DNA of 64,000 bases. Origin: Mantis religiosa (Eukaryota > Arthropoda > Insecta > Mantodea > Mantidae). The notes under the pieces were generated by a model that saw only the letters and a program-made list of their open reading frames with translations, did no database searches and was not told the DNA's origin. The stretch is from the NCBI GenBank assembly GCA_030765055.1, contig CM060955.1, positions 156,236,006 through 156,300,005 on the forward strand, written 5' to 3'. Positions 35,110 through 47,035 of this stretch are shown piece by piece (positions within the stretch are counted from its first letter, which is position 1; every line of letters begins with the position of its first letter). The position numbers and the translations under genes are program-made.

Positions 35110-35450
35110 GCAATGCAAAACAATTAAATCAAGTTTTCATGTTGAGAACATCCCGGAAGTTGAATGTGCAGCCTCAGCCTGTCCCAGAGTGGAGCCATTA
35201 ATTTTATTCTGAACAAACAATGACCGGATGCGGGCCTTTTTGCCTTGCCATTAGCCATGTCTAATGGTTAAATAATGGACCTAGCACTGCACCACAAGTA
35301 CTTCCTCTTGCGGTGTGATTGATTTAAATTACTGCTTTCACTCACTTCATCTGAAGTTGTTCATTACAGACTGAAGTAACCACTTCATAACAAATATATT
35401 TCATAGTACCTCTTATCTCTTAGCTGCCTCCTAGATTTTTTTAAATTATC
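35110..35450. other. Unique-looking sequence, no gene seen
   Basis: Nothing recognised. Confidence 0.4.
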
Positions 35451-35469
35451 GCTCTCCGAAGTAAGGCAT

Positions 35470-37835
35470 GTGGCATAGGACGATGAATGCAATGATGTTT
35501 AAATGAGTACAGGGTTCATACAGCTTAGAGTTATCAGACATTCATCTTTCAGGATAAAGTAAAACCTCCAACATTAAGTCACATCGGATGATAAATGAAA
35601 TGATATACAAATGAATCCAAGGTACATAGAGCTTAGAGATACCTATCATTTATATTTCAGGATAAGGAGAAACCTCCAACGTTAAGCCATCTCGGAGGAT
35701 AAATGTAAATGATGTTTAAATGAGTACAGAGTTCATAGAGCTTAGAGTTACCAGACATTCATCTTTCAGGATAAGGGAAAACCTCCAACGTTTAGTCATG
35801 TCGGACGATGAATGAAATGATGTTCAAATGAGTACAGGGTACATAGAGCTTAGAGTTACCAGACATTCATCTTTCAGGATAAGAGAAAACCTCCAACGTT
35901 AAGTCATATCAGACGATGAATGAAATGATGTTGAAATGTGTACAGGATACATAGAGCTTAGAGTTACCAGACATTCATCTTTCTGGATAAGAGAAAACCT
36001 CCAACGTTAAGTCATATCGGACGATGAATGAAATGATGTTGAAATGTGTACAGGATACATAGAGCTTAGAGTTACCAGACATTCATCTTTCTGGATAAGA
36101 GAAAACCTCCAACGTTAAGTCATATCAGACGATGAATGAAATGATGTTCAAATGTGTACAGGATACATAGAGCTTAGAGTTACCAGACATTCATCTTTCA
36201 GGATAAGAGAAAACCTCCAACGTTAAGTCATATCGGACGATGAATGAAATGATGTTCAAATTTGTACAGGATACATAGAGCTTAGAGTTACCAGACATTC
36301 ATCTTTCAGGATAAGGGGAAACCTCCAACGTTAAGTCATATCGGACGATAAATAAAATGATGTTCAAATGAGTACAGGGTACATAGAGCTTAGAGTTACG
36401 AGACATTCATCTTTCAGGATAAGGGGAAACCTCCAACGTTAAGTCATATCGGACGATGAATGAAATGATGTTCAAATGAGTACAGGGTACATAGAGCTTA
36501 GAGTTACCAGACATTCATGTTTCAGTATAAGGGAAAACCTCCAACGTTAAGTCATATTGGACGATGAATGAAATGATGTTCAAATGAGTACAGGGTACAT
36601 AGAGCTTAGAGTTACCAGACATTCATCTTTCAGGATAAGGGGAAACCTCCAACGTTAAGTCATATCGGACGATAAATAAAATGATGTTCAAATGAGTACA
36701 GGGTACATAGAGCTTAGAGTTACCAGACATTCATCTTTCAGGATAAGGGGAAACCTCCAACGTTAAGTCATATTGGACGATGAATGAAATGATGTTCAAA
36801 TGAGTACAGGGTACATAGAGCTTAGAGTTACCAGACATTCATCTTTCAGGATAAGAGAAAACCTCCAACGTTAAGTCATATCGGACGATGAATGAAATGA
36901 TGTTCAAATGTGTACAGGATACATAGAGCTTAGAGTTACCAGACATTCATCTTTCAGGATAAGAGAAAACCTCCAACGTTAAGTCATATCAGACGATGAA
37001 TGAAATGATGTTGAAATGTGTACAGGATACATAGAGCTTAGAGTTACCAGACATTCATCTTTCTGGATAAGAGAAAACCTCCAACGTTAAGTCATATCGG
37101 ACGATGAATGAAATGATGTTGAAATGTGTACAGGATACATAGAGCTTAGAGTTACCAGACATTCATCTTTCTGGATAAGAGAAAACCTCCAACGTTAAGT
37201 CATATCAGACGATGAATGAAATGATGTTCAAATGTGTACAGGATACATAGAGCTTAGAGTTACCAGACATTCATCTTTCAGGATAAGAGAAAACCTCCAA
37301 CGTTAAGTCATATCGGACGATGAATGAAATGATGTTCAAATTTGTACAGGATACATAGAGCTTAGAGTTACCAGACATTCATCTTTCAGGATAAGGGGAA
37401 ACCTCCAACGTTAAGTCATATCGGACGATAAATAAAATGATGTTCAAATGAGTACAGGGTACATAGAGCTTAAAGTTACCTATCATTTATATTTTAGGTT
37501 AAGAGAAAACCTCCAACGTTACGTCATATCGGACGAAGAATGAAATGATGTTCAAATGAGTACAGGATACATAGAGCTTAGAGTTACCAGATATTCATCT
37601 TTCAGGATAAGAAAACACCTCAAACGTGAAGTCATATCGGACGATGAATGAAATGTTGCTCAAATGAGTACAGGGTACATAGAGCACGAGTTACCAGTCA
37701 TTCATCTTTCAGACTAATGGAAAACCTGTAACGTTAAGTTGTATCGGAGGAAGAATGAAATGATGTTCAGTTGAGTCCAAGGTACATAGAGCTTAGAGTT
37801 ACCTATAGTTTATATTTGGGTATAAGAGAAAACCT
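35470..37835 (-). repeat. 108-bp satellite array 4, inverted (about 22 units)
   Basis: The complement of arrays 1 and 3 (CGTTAAGTCATATCGGACGA, TGTTCAAATGAGTACAGGG, CATTCATCTTTCAGGATAAG). A 560-bp stretch starting near 35820 is repeated almost perfectly 1080 bp later (ten units), so the array grew in blocks. Both edges are diverged. No SINE-B head is visible at the right end. Confidence 0.95.
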
Positions 37836-38570
37836 CCGGCAGCAGATCCATTGAATACTGACTTATTAGAGACTGTAACAAAAAGGTGTCACGCTCCGGA
37901 AGATCATCATAATGAAAATTGCTAGTAGTAGTAATTGACACCAAGCTTAGAGTAAAATTAATTAATATAATTAATTGAAAGTAAGATTAACTCGAGGCTG
38001 GTGGAAAAAGAAATCATTCCTTCAACTTATGGACTCCCAGTGGTTGGTTGTTGCACTGAGCAGACACATTTCGTTTGCACGAGCTGCTATCGGGAAATTT
38101 CTGTCCGTAGCATATATTTAGTTATCTAGGAGTACGATTAAACAGTAAGGGGGGTTGGAAAGAGTAGAAGAGAATGACAATGGCAAAAGGTAAAATTGCA
38201 TTAAACGCTGTTAAAGTATGCTTAGGTAAATAACCAGGAGAGAATTTACACAGCCGTAGTAGAAGCAAAAAAGGCTCTATGGGATAGAGATATGGGGTTT
38301 GGAGGAGGGGGGGTACAAATATGAATGTGATGCATAGAAACTTTTGCAAACACGTTTTGGGCTTGCCACGAGCTTCACCAAATGGAGTGAGTGAGAGAGT
38401 GTGTGGTGTTTTAGGGCCCGTCGACAACAAGGTCATTTGGGCCCGAATTCAACACTAAAACCTAAAAGCTACACAAATTAAGCTAAAATGTAAAATAAAA
38501 TAAATATACTCAACTATTAAAAGTACATAAAAAAACCCATCCCAAGACTAATAACTTAAAATCTCTAAAA

Positions 38571-39800
38571 TTAACAAATATAAAATACAAGTAAGACTTT
38601 TTTATTAAAACCGATTTCGGCAACAAACCGCAGTGCCTTAACCACGGCCTCTGGGTCGTCCCCTAAAGCACCCAGCAAGTTAGTCCCCAAGCCTACTGAC
38701 TGGCGAACGCGGGCGTACTGCGGGCAATCGAGCAATACATGCCGCACAGTGAGACGTACTGAACACGGAGCACACACAGGGGCCGGTTCCCCTCTTAACA
38801 AATGGCCATGAGTCGCACGTGTGTGCCCAATTCTCAGCCGGGTGAGTATCACCTCGGCTCGCCGGTTATACCTGCAGGAAGTTGGCCAGGGTTGTACGCT
38901 CTCCTTTATTGCCCGGAGTTGTGTGCCTTCCAAAGTTGTCCAGGAGTGCTGCCAAGCAGATAGGAGTTGGCGACGGAAAAAACGTTGCACATCCTGGTAT
39001 GGCACCGTAGTTGTTAAACTCCGGGGCAAACGACAAGCGGACTTAGCAGCTGCGTCCGCCTCCTCGTTCCCGGGAATGCCCAGATGGCCTGGGGTCCAAG
39101 TAAAAACAAAATGGTATCCGCGACTAAGCATTTGCGAGATCAAGGCCTGAATTTTTAAAACGAGCGTGTGAGCGGCAATGTGCTGTTGCAAGGCCTGAAG
39201 AGCGCTTAGAGAGTCAGTGCAAACGATAAAATTGCCAGGAACTAACTTACAAATAAGAAGGAGCAGATAGAGGATGGCATACAGTTCTGCAGAAAAAAAC
39301 AGAGGTGAAGTCCAGAAGGCGAAATTTATGAGCCTCACCAGTAATGACAAATGCGCAACCCGTAGTGCTACCTAACTGGGAACCATCTGTAACCCGGAAC
39401 ATAGGGTAGCGGCCCAGTAGTTCGGCAAGAAGTGGCGCAAGTAGAATTGGAAAGACTGGAAATGAAATGTGTAGTGTTTAACGCCCGCTTTTACTACATA
39501 CGGCACCGCAGGCGATGACACTGATGATACATGAGATGAAGATGGAGCACCGGTGGAATGAGATGACGGGGGAAACCGGAGGTTGTGGAGAAAACCCGCC
39601 CCAGGGCCGTGTTGTCCACCACAAATCTCACTTTGCGGTCGCCTGGGATCAAACCCGGGCCGCCTTGGTGAGAGCCAAGCGGTCTAACCACTGAGCCACG
39701 GCGCTGCCAGAAAGACTGGGAACTAGGGGGATAATGGTGGAAAGGGTGTTAAAATATTCGGCAAGAATTAGGAGTTTAGATGAGCAATGCTTGATAGTAC
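38571..39800 (-). pseudogene. I/R1-type retrotransposon RNase H and C-terminus, interrupted by SINE-A
   Basis: On the minus strand: VTDGSQLGSTTGCAFV (first RNase H Asp), then after a one-base shift in a T run FSAELYAILYLLLLI (Glu), CTDSLSALQAL (Asp) and TPGHLGIPGNEEADAAAK (last Asp region), so all the RNase H signature positions can be seen. Then a linker and a finger, CAPCSVRLTVRHVLLDC, and a tail EAVVKALRFVAEIG. The 5' side is interrupted by SINE-A at 39460-39709. The reverse transcriptase is gone. RNase H in these elements removes RNA from the RNA/DNA hybrid. It is disabled by the frameshift and truncation. Confidence 0.85.
39460..39709 (-). mobile_element. SINE-A copy 4, with 10-bp target duplication
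   Basis: The complement of the SINE-A body and head (box B seen as CTGGGATCAAACCCGGG). GAAAGACTGG precedes (39450-39459) and follows (39710-39719). Confidence 0.92.
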
Positions 39801-39899
39801 AGGAACGATGAAATCAGAAAGATTCATGGCTAAATAAGATAAAGGAAATGATGTTAAAATAGGGTTTGGTGTCATGTGGCAAAACCAGGAATTATTGTA

Positions 39900-40700
39900 A
39901 AGTGTATTTTGGGAAGAACTTTGGTTAAGAACGGAAGTTATTGAAAGACAAGAAATGTTAGGAAGCTTCAACTTGAAAAGCTCACTGGAAATTTTTAGAG
40001 TGATGAAAGTGATCTGGAACAGGGAAAAATACATTGATATTTGTGATAAAGCAGCAAGAGAAGTCTTTGCATGGGCTAGAACAGGGGTGGTAAAACTGAA
40101 GGGTTTGGGAAGAGGGAGAGATCTGGAGAAATGCCCATTGTTTAGGGATAAAGAATGGCATTTGATTTTAGAATGTGAAAAAACTAGGTTGCTTAGGGAG
40201 AAGATAGGTAAAAAAGAATGGGCAAGGCCACCAAAAGAAATTCAAGCAATGAAGTTAATGAGTGTAAAAACCAGGAAAAATTGAATTGAAATTGGGAACT
40301 TTTTGGGCAAAGTAAGAGCTAAATGGTTGAGGAAGGTAAGTAACTATGACGAAAATGAAGATGAAGTTATTTTAGATAAGAGTTTTTTTTTTTTTAATTT
40401 TACGTCCTCCAACGTTAAGTCATATCGGACGGTGAATGAAATGGGTGAAATGATGCTCAAATGTGTCCAGGGTCCATGGAGCTTAGAGCTACCCTACATT
40501 CGTATGTAAGGATAATCGAAAACCCTGAAAAAAGCCTTATCCAGGTAACTCACCCTGACCGAGATTCGAACTCGAGACCTCTTGTTTAGATAAGATGCCA
40601 ATAGGGACAGACAACCTCAGAGTTTGAGTCTATTGGGCCCAAGGGAAACCAGCAACTCACTGTAGTAATAAATATATAAGTGTATAATAATTTGTAATTG
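39900..40700 (+). pseudogene. Non-LTR retrotransposon C-terminus, copy 2, split by SINE-B
   Basis: The 39955-40284 frame is a close relative of the minus-strand copy at 34168 (FNLKSSLEIFRVMKVIW, AREVFAWARTGVVKLKG). The finger has lost its second Cys region (CPLFRDKEWHLILEC), so it is probably damaged. After the stop comes the shared 3' UTR, split by SINE-B at 40382-40584 and resuming with ACAACCTCAGAGTTTGAG and TGGGCCCAAGGG. Confidence 0.75.
40382..40584 (-). mobile_element. SINE-B copy with 11-bp target duplication
   Basis: TTTAGATAAGA stands at 40371-40381 and 40585-40595. The minus-strand copy has a box B complement GATTCGAACTCGAGACC, the GTCATATCGGACG body and a T run at its 3' end. It includes only one 108-bp body unit, which is the pre-amplification form. 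Confidence 0.93.
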
Positions 40701-41289
40701 AAAACCTGTAGACTCCTATCGCCCCTTCTCTCACCTCACCCCTCCCTCCCAAAAGGTGTACCATGGGTCGAGGTCCTAGTACTAACTCACACCTTTTCCC
40801 ATGACTGCCCATTTGTACGTGTAGGTATATAACTGTTATTAGCAAATTCAAATGGAATGACAAAGCTACATTCCTTTAATGATTATTGATGATAGCTGTT
40901 TCTGAGCTTCCACAGTCTTCAGGAATGATGAGTCACAATCAGTCACGTCCACAAGTACCTAACCATTACCTGTAATAACATCACAGGGAGGGGGATATCG
41001 TATTGCAAGTGGCATTTTCCTAACACCTGTTATTTAATGGCCTGCCTGTTTCACTAAATAAAACACGACCAAGCAGCGCCGATTTAACAATGTTTCAATA
41101 TCCACCTGTCACTGACAGCCTCTCAAAATAATAACGTTTACTCTTTTGTTTCCTTAATGCAGTAATTCTGGCAACTAAATGGTGCATATACCGAAACAAA
41201 AACGAGCACAGAAAGTCATGTAAAATAGCGTCAGCTTTAACAATTATCAACCGAAGTAGTTTGTAGAAGACAGAGGGGGCGGCGGCGAA
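40701..41289. other. Unique-looking sequence, no gene seen
   Basis: No coding region or repeat recognised. Confidence 0.4.
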
Positions 41290-41293
41290 ATAT

Positions 41294-41683
41294 TGTGACT
41301 TTGTGGGTTCGTAGAATTAAAAGTCCAATTTGCAGAAATTCCAAATTCTCTTTATTTCCTTAGAAACACACCTTGGCCACCCCTTACAGTAGCAGAATTA
41401 CGTCACATACACAAATACAATCGTCAAGGTCATCTGTCACACCCACAAACAAAGAGTACACTTTCAAAACACAGCTGTACGCACACGAATCCAATTACGA
41501 CTGTCGGCTTCCCCTTGGGCAGTCGCGGCTTCCTTGTATACCTCTACTCATATTTCTACACACTTCTGGAATGTTCTGTAACAAACAAGAAATCGAACCT
41601 TCCAAGTAGCTATCTGTCTCCTTATCCGTTTCGGCAAGATTTTATCTCCGCAATGCATTATCTGTCTCGTTGCCGGGAAAACT
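41294..41683 (-). mobile_element. Solo LTR, minus strand, Ty3/gypsy-related
   Basis: It begins TGTGACTTTGTGGGTTCG, the complement of the shared LTR end, and carries the complement of GAAATAAAG near 41352. The right edge is set by length and by a degenerate TTTTCCCGGCAACGAGAC start (minus strand). ATAT precedes it and ATAA follows, so the target duplication is imperfect. The left edge is secure and the right one is tentative. Confidence 0.7.
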
Positions 41684-41820
41684 ATAAAAAAAAAAGAAAT
41701 ATTTGTAATGAAGTTTAGAAATTACTATCGATACACTTTCACTTACAAACATACATTATATGTACTGTAACAGCTTGTACTGTACAAAATATAGCTACAA
41801 ACTAGTCGGTAGTAAACAAG

Positions 41821-43381
41821 GCAGTGAGCTTCTGCTGTCTCAGTTTAGTGTATCTCTTACGAACAGCGCAATCTCACATCCGCTTTAACATTACAAGTTC
41901 ATTTGTCAATGTTTCGGCTTGACTCTCGAAATAAAGCATCAATTTCTCTATGTTTGTTACTGCTTGTGTGTGAGTCATAACAGCAGTGAGCGTCTGCTGT
42001 CTCAGTTTAGTGTATCACATATCTTACATCCGCTTTAATATTAGAAGTTCATTTGGCAATATTTCGGCTTGACTCTCGAAATAAAACATCAATTTCTCTA
42101 TGTTTGTTACTGATTGTGTGTGGGTCATAACAGCAGTGAGCTTCTGCTGTCTCAGTTTAGTGTATCTCTTACGAGTAGCGTGATCTCACATCCGCTTTAA
42201 CATTAGAAGTTCATTTGTCAATATTTCGGCTTGACTCTCGAAATAAAGCATCAATTTCTCTATGTTTGTTACTGATTGTGTGTGAGTCATAACAGCAGTG
42301 ACCTTCTGCTGTCTCAGTTTAGTGTATCGCTTACGAGTAGCGCGATTTCACGTCCGCTTTAACATTAGAAGTTCATTTAACAATGTTTCGGCTTGACTGT
42401 CGAAATAAAACATCAATTTCTCTATGTTTGCTAAGGCTTGTGTGTATGTCATAACAGCAGTGAGCTTCTGCTGTCTCAGTTTAGTGTATCACTTACGAGT
42501 AGCGTGATCTCACATCCGCTTTAACATTAGAAGTTCATTTGGCAATGTCTCAGCTTGACTCTCGAAATAAAACATCAATTTCTCTATGTTTGTTACTTCT
42601 TGTACGTGGGTCATAACAGCAGTGAGCTTCTGTTGTCTCAGTTTAGTGTATCGCTTACGAGTAGCGCGATCTCACATCTGCTTTAACATTAGAAGTTCAT
42701 TTGGCAATGTTTCGGTTTGACTCTCGAAATAAAACATCAATTTCTCTATGTTTGTTACTGCTTGTGCGTGGGTCATAACAGCAGTGAGCTTCTGCTATCT
42801 CGGTTTAGTGTATCATTTACGAGTAGCGTGATCTCACATCCGCTTTAACATTAGAAGTTCATTTGGCAATGTCTCAGCTTGACTCTCGAAATAAAGCATC
42901 AATTTCTCTATGTTTGTTACTGCTTGTGTGTGGGCCATAACAGCAGTGAGCTTCTGCTGTCTCAGTTTAGTGTATCGCTTACGAACAGCGCAGTCTCACA
43001 CCCGCTTTAACATTAGAAGTTCATTTGGCAATGTTTCGACTTGACTCTCGAAATAAAGCATCAATTTCTCTATGTTTGTTACTGCTTGTGTGTGGGTCAT
43101 AACAGCAGTGAGCTTCTGCTGTCTCAGTTTAGGCCGCGCCGTGGCTCAGTGGTTAGACCGCTTGGCTCTCACCAAGGCGGCCCGGGTTCGATCCCAGGCG
43201 ACCGCAAAGTGAGATTTGTGGTGGACAACACAGCGCTGGGGCGGGTTTTCTCCGGTATATCCGGTTTCCCCCCGCCATCTCATTCCACCGGTGCTCCATT
43301 TTCATCTCATGTATCATCAGTGTCATTGCCTGCGGTGCCGTATGTAGTAAAAGCGGGCGTTAAACACTACACTACACTACA

Positions 43382-43459
<78 letters not shown>

Positions 43460-43600
43460 TCTCAGTTTAGTGTATCGCCTACGAGCAGCGTGATCTATTA
43501 TCTGTTTTTACATTAGAAGTTCATTTGTCAATGTTTCGGCTTGACTCTCGAAATAAAGATCAATTTCTCTATGTTTTAGTTAATTGATGGAAATTAATCA
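41821..43600 (-). repeat. 162-bp tandem array (9 units), from a pogo/Tigger-like coding end
   Basis: Units recur at 162 bp (41821, 41983, then 42133, 42295, 42457, 42619, 42781, 42943, 43105), one being 150 bp. Read on the minus strand each encodes AVMTHTQAVTNIEKLMLYF, ESQAETLPNELLMLKRM, a TGA in most units, then RATRKRYTKLRQQK. The unit is 54 codons, so the frame is kept from unit to unit. The same MTH-Q-VTNIE start is seen in the single-copy remnant at 44350-44580. A SINE-A with an AC tail is inserted in the last unit. Confidence 0.92.
43132..43457 (+). mobile_element. SINE-A copy 5 with AC-repeat tail and 12-bp target duplication
   Basis: TGTCTCAGTTTA is present at 43120-43131 and 43458-43469. 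The copy has intact box A and box B and ends in CACTA repeats and about 37 AC units (43383-43457). The target is a unit of the 162-bp array, so the insertion is younger than the array. Confidence 0.94.
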
Positions 43601-44356
43601 TTTCTCCACACTAGCCGTATATAGGCTAAGATGTTTGATGGATAGAGTCAACATGAAAAATTCAATGCCATGGCCGGGATTTGAACCACGGATCTCCTGG
43701 TTTCCGTCCAGTCGCTCTTAACCTTTGAGCTACCATGGCCAACGTGCCTTCCTGACATTAAATTCTCCAGTTGACTCGTATATTTTCCCCGGTAGACCAA
43801 TAGGGGCTCTCGCATCCGAGATACACCGTTTGTGGCAACTTACTATTGTAAGTACTTGAGTCCCAGGCTTCATCATTTAACTCTTATTATTTTAGTTAAT
43901 TGATGGAAATTAATCATTTCTCCACACTAGCCGTATATAGTCAACATGAAAAATTCAATGCCATGGCCGGGATTTGAACCACGGATCTCCTGGTTTCCGT
44001 CCAGTCGCTCTTAACCTTTGAGCTACCATGGCCAACGTTCCTTCCTGACGTGCCTTTCCTACGGCTAGTGTGGAGAAATGATTAATTTCCATCAATTAAC
44101 TAAAATAATAAGAGTTAAATGATGAAGCCTGGGACTCAAGTACTTACAATAGTAAGTCGCCACAAACGGTGTATCTCGGATGCGAGAGCCCCTAGTGGTC
44201 TACCGGCGAAAATATACGAGTCAACTGGAGAATTTAATGTCAGGAAGGCACGTTGGCCATGGTAGCTCAAAGGTTAAGAGCGACTGGACGGAAACCAGGA
44301 GATCCGTGGTTCAAATCCCGGCCATGGCATTGAATTTTTCATGTTGACTCTATCCA
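43577..44356. mobile_element. Fold-back cluster of SINE-C copies with 12-bp target duplication
   Basis: Three SINE-C segments lie here: minus (43577-43880), partial minus (43895-44060) and plus (44070-44356). TTCTCTATGTTT flanks the whole at 43565-43576 and 44357-44368. The outer arms are complementary over nearly 300 bp. The tRNA-like part has a perfect 7-bp acceptor-like stem, GCCATGG with CCATGGC, and box B GGTTCAAATCC. It separates the 162-bp array from the Tigger-like remnant. Confidence 0.9.
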
Positions 44357-44800
44357 TTCTCTATGTTTGTTACTTCTTGTATGTGAGTCATAACTACAGC
44401 TGGTTCATCAACACTGTATGATGCAATAATGTCTTCAATAATGTCTGCAATTGGTTTATAACCTCCTTCATTTTCAATGTCTTCTTCACCAACATCGGAA
44501 CAGACATCGATATTTTTAAAAATGTATATAAGATCTTCTCCCAGAGTTATTTTTTCTTCTTTAATCTTGCTTTCTGGCAAGACACAATTATTTCCAGGAC
44601 TTTATCAAAGTTCAAGCTGGTCCCAGGCAGGTGGGGTGAATGGAATGAGTTCGTTCATTGGCAAGAAAATTTGAATAATGTACCTACTGCGAATAGCAAT
44701 TTATGTTCTGTAAAACAAATCTTCATTTACCATGCTAAGCAACATTTTTTTTCCAAAACTGGTCCAGGTTATCCGGACGTCCGGGTTAGCGACGTTTTAC
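44350..44800 (-). pseudogene. pogo/Tigger-like transposase C-terminal remnant
   Basis: The minus-strand frame to 44580 reads KIKEEKITLGEDLIYIF, an acidic middle (DVCSDVGEEDIENEGG) and MTHIQEVTNIENG, and it would continue into the 162-bp array if the SINE-C cluster were absent. The acidic linker followed by a helix such as IEKLMLYFE and a basic end is the usual C-terminus of CENP-B/jerky/pogo-type transposases. The GGTTATCCGGACG near 44768 recalls the terminal repeats of such elements. The DDE domain is missing. Confidence 0.55.
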
Positions 44801-45500
44801 ATATTTAAATTATCATTTTTTGTTACTTACTCAATACAGCAAAGAGCTCTTGAGTACAAGATATCCTTTTAAATGCTTAAAGTTCCATTTATGTTAAAAA
44901 AGAAACATTAATGCAGTCCATTAGCTTATCCGAGATGTTTTAAGAGGCTATATCTGTACTGTTACATGGCAAAGCGTGCCGGAAAAGACCGATTAATCAC
45001 CCAGAATACCTTGCGGCCTACCAACACGCACTCAAATGATTCATGAAGAGATAGAGAAGTAAGTCTTTGGGGGAATAGTTTCCACGTTGGGACGCCTCTT
45101 TTTAATAAATATTTTGTCTAATTTCCGTTTTGAAATTTTTACGCGTCGAAAATTCGCATTTAATTAATTTTGCAACTTCAATATTATCTATTAATTTTGC
45201 TTTTGTTTGCTTGAAGCGATGATCAGTTTTCATAATTATGTAAATGTAATTGCTTTGTAGGCATTGGATTTTCTTTGTCCCAGCTTAGACCAAGTCGGTG
45301 CGTGAAATTCTTCTCAAGATCGTGTACTCATATTCAAGCGTCCTTTTAGGATTAATTTGCTAAGATAATGATACAAATTCTTCTCAGACTGATTTCCTCA
45401 TATTGATGCTCCAATGAGATACTCCAACCTATTCAGAGTATTTAAAACAAGTAGCAGGTAACAAAGGGATTTCAGAAAACATCCAGTAACATAATAGCCA
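44801..45500. other. Unique-looking sequence, no gene seen
   Basis: Nothing recognised. Confidence 0.4.
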
Positions 45501-45512
45501 AGATAAGTGCCC

Positions 45513-45720
45513 GCCTCGGTAGGGAAGATGGTAGCGTGTCTGCCTCACGTTCAAGAGATCCCGAGTTCGAATCTCGGTCAGTGTGAGTTGCCTGCATAAG
45601 GTTTTTTCCTGCGTTTTCCCTTATCCTGATAGCTCCATGTACCCTGTACTCATTTGAGCATCATTTCACCCATTTCATTCATCGTCCGATATGACTTAAC
45701 GTTGGAGGACATAACTTGGA
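45513..45720 (+). mobile_element. SINE-B full-length copy
   Basis: GCCCGCCTCGGTAGGG start, box A-like TAGCGTGTCTGCC, box B GAGTTCGAATCTCGG, one body unit ending CATCGTCCGATATGAC and TTAACGTTGGAGGAC, then an A-rich tail. It is the clearest single-copy form of the 108-bp satellite unit, although the centre has a small deletion. Confidence 0.88.
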
Positions 45721-45835
45721 AAAAAAAGAAAAAAGAAGAAGAAGTAGAAGTCAAGATTAGTTGAAAAACAACGTTCTTTTCACTATAATTATCCATTGTT
45801 TTCCTTTTTGAAATGATCTCAGTTCACAAAGTGTA

Positions 45836-45945
45836 CTGAGTTGGATGGCTCAGGCGGTTTCGTCCGTGGCCAGCATTCGGGAGGTCTGGGTTCGATTTCT
45901 ATAGCCCAACTACCTGACTACCTCTCTATCTCTTTGATTCCTTAA
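45836..45945 (+). mobile_element. SINE-E-like tRNA-derived copy
   Basis: TGGATGGCTCAGGCGG (box A) and TCTGGGTTCGATTTC (box B). Similar halves are at 22900 and at 47945-48000 (GGATAGCTCAGGCAG). Known tRNA genes would need a better acceptor stem, so this is a SINE. Confidence 0.55.
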
Positions 45946-46423
45946 GGAAATCAATTCAATTCAGTTATTGGCCATGGAATTCTTACAGAATTATAGACAT
46001 CGTCAAAATATTTAGGAGAGTATTACAGAATAATTTACCTTATTGATCTGTGATGAATCCAGAATTATCAGGAAAATAGTTTGGATGAGAGTAGAAGTAG
46101 TAAAGCTTTAAACTCATATTTCGTCCTGAATTCCTTAAGCATTACCTACATATCGCTAGTTTATAACAAGAAAAAGAAATAATGTTGGCAGCATTTCGCT
46201 AAGTTGGCGTAATTTAGAGCTCCATAGTTGGCAACAGATCATTTCCTTACCAAGGTGTTTTCGCCGTCGTTCAGCAGTTTAAACGAATAGTGGGCCTGAG
46301 CGAAATAATCAGGTTGAGTACTGACCTCCCATATTTGAGAAGCTTTAATGATGGAACTGTGAAATCACAAATCACTACTTCTCACTTCACAGCACTTCAC
46401 TTATCACGTTATTCCTATCTCCC

Positions 46424-46655
46424 ACCAAATATGATTTTTCTATTCCACTTAGCTTTCTGCTTTGCTGTTGTAGCAACACTGCTCAAATATTCTACATCAC
46501 CATTTTTCATTTTATCCTCTAAACCTTTTATTTTCTCTGCCCCTTGCATAAAACAAGTAGAAAAATTATGGTACTTGCTCCAAAGATTTGATACATTACT
46601 TGCACCATAAATACCAGTTTTAAAAGTCTCTTTATCGGAAACGAGAAAACTGTCA
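46424..46655 (-). other. Open frame that might be an exon, unknown product
   Basis: Read on the minus strand, about 75 codons without a stop give SDKETFKTGIYGASNVSN, then a helical stretch QGAEKIKGLEDKMKNGDVEY. A pyrimidine-rich tract and ACAG lie just upstream and a GT follows GGIIFG near the 3' end. I do not recognise the protein. The opposite strand is also open over the same bases, so chance is a real alternative. Confidence 0.2.
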
Positions 46656-47035
46656 TCAATATAATTAAAAAATGAAAGGAAATTTAAATAACAAATATTT
46701 CACTGGAATCCCTCAACACTAAATTACACTGTGCAACAAAAAATAATTGTTGAATGTTTCGAGCACTTCATGAGGCAATTTCTACTAATTTTGGGTTGAG
46801 AAAAACAAATATGACGATGAAAAATTTGTATTAGCTCTAGTTTCCATGATATACACGAGATGGAAGTATTACATATTAACGGATTGAGAGAAAAGGATTC
46901 ATTTTAATTACATACATGTTAACAACAATGAAAGTGCATTTAATTTTTTTAACAGGTAATTAAATGTTAAGAGTTCTAAATTGCTGGAAAAATACTTCGC
47001 AGATAGTCGTGTCTGAAGAGAATCATGTGGTGGCC

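Noticed and set aside
38821..39150. Plus-strand 109-residue frame
   Set aside because: Opposite strand of the RNase H-bearing retroelement, which has clear catalytic motifs on the minus strand.
43041..43493. A 150-residue frame with a long Thr-His run
   Set aside because: It reads through a 162-bp satellite unit, SINE-A and an AC microsatellite; not a gene.
44254..44330. A near-complete tRNA gene (7-bp acceptor-like stem, boxes A and B)
   Set aside because: The T stem is poorly paired, the anticodon loop lacks the usual U before the anticodon, and several copies exist with SINE flanks and target duplications. I treat it as the head of SINE-C.
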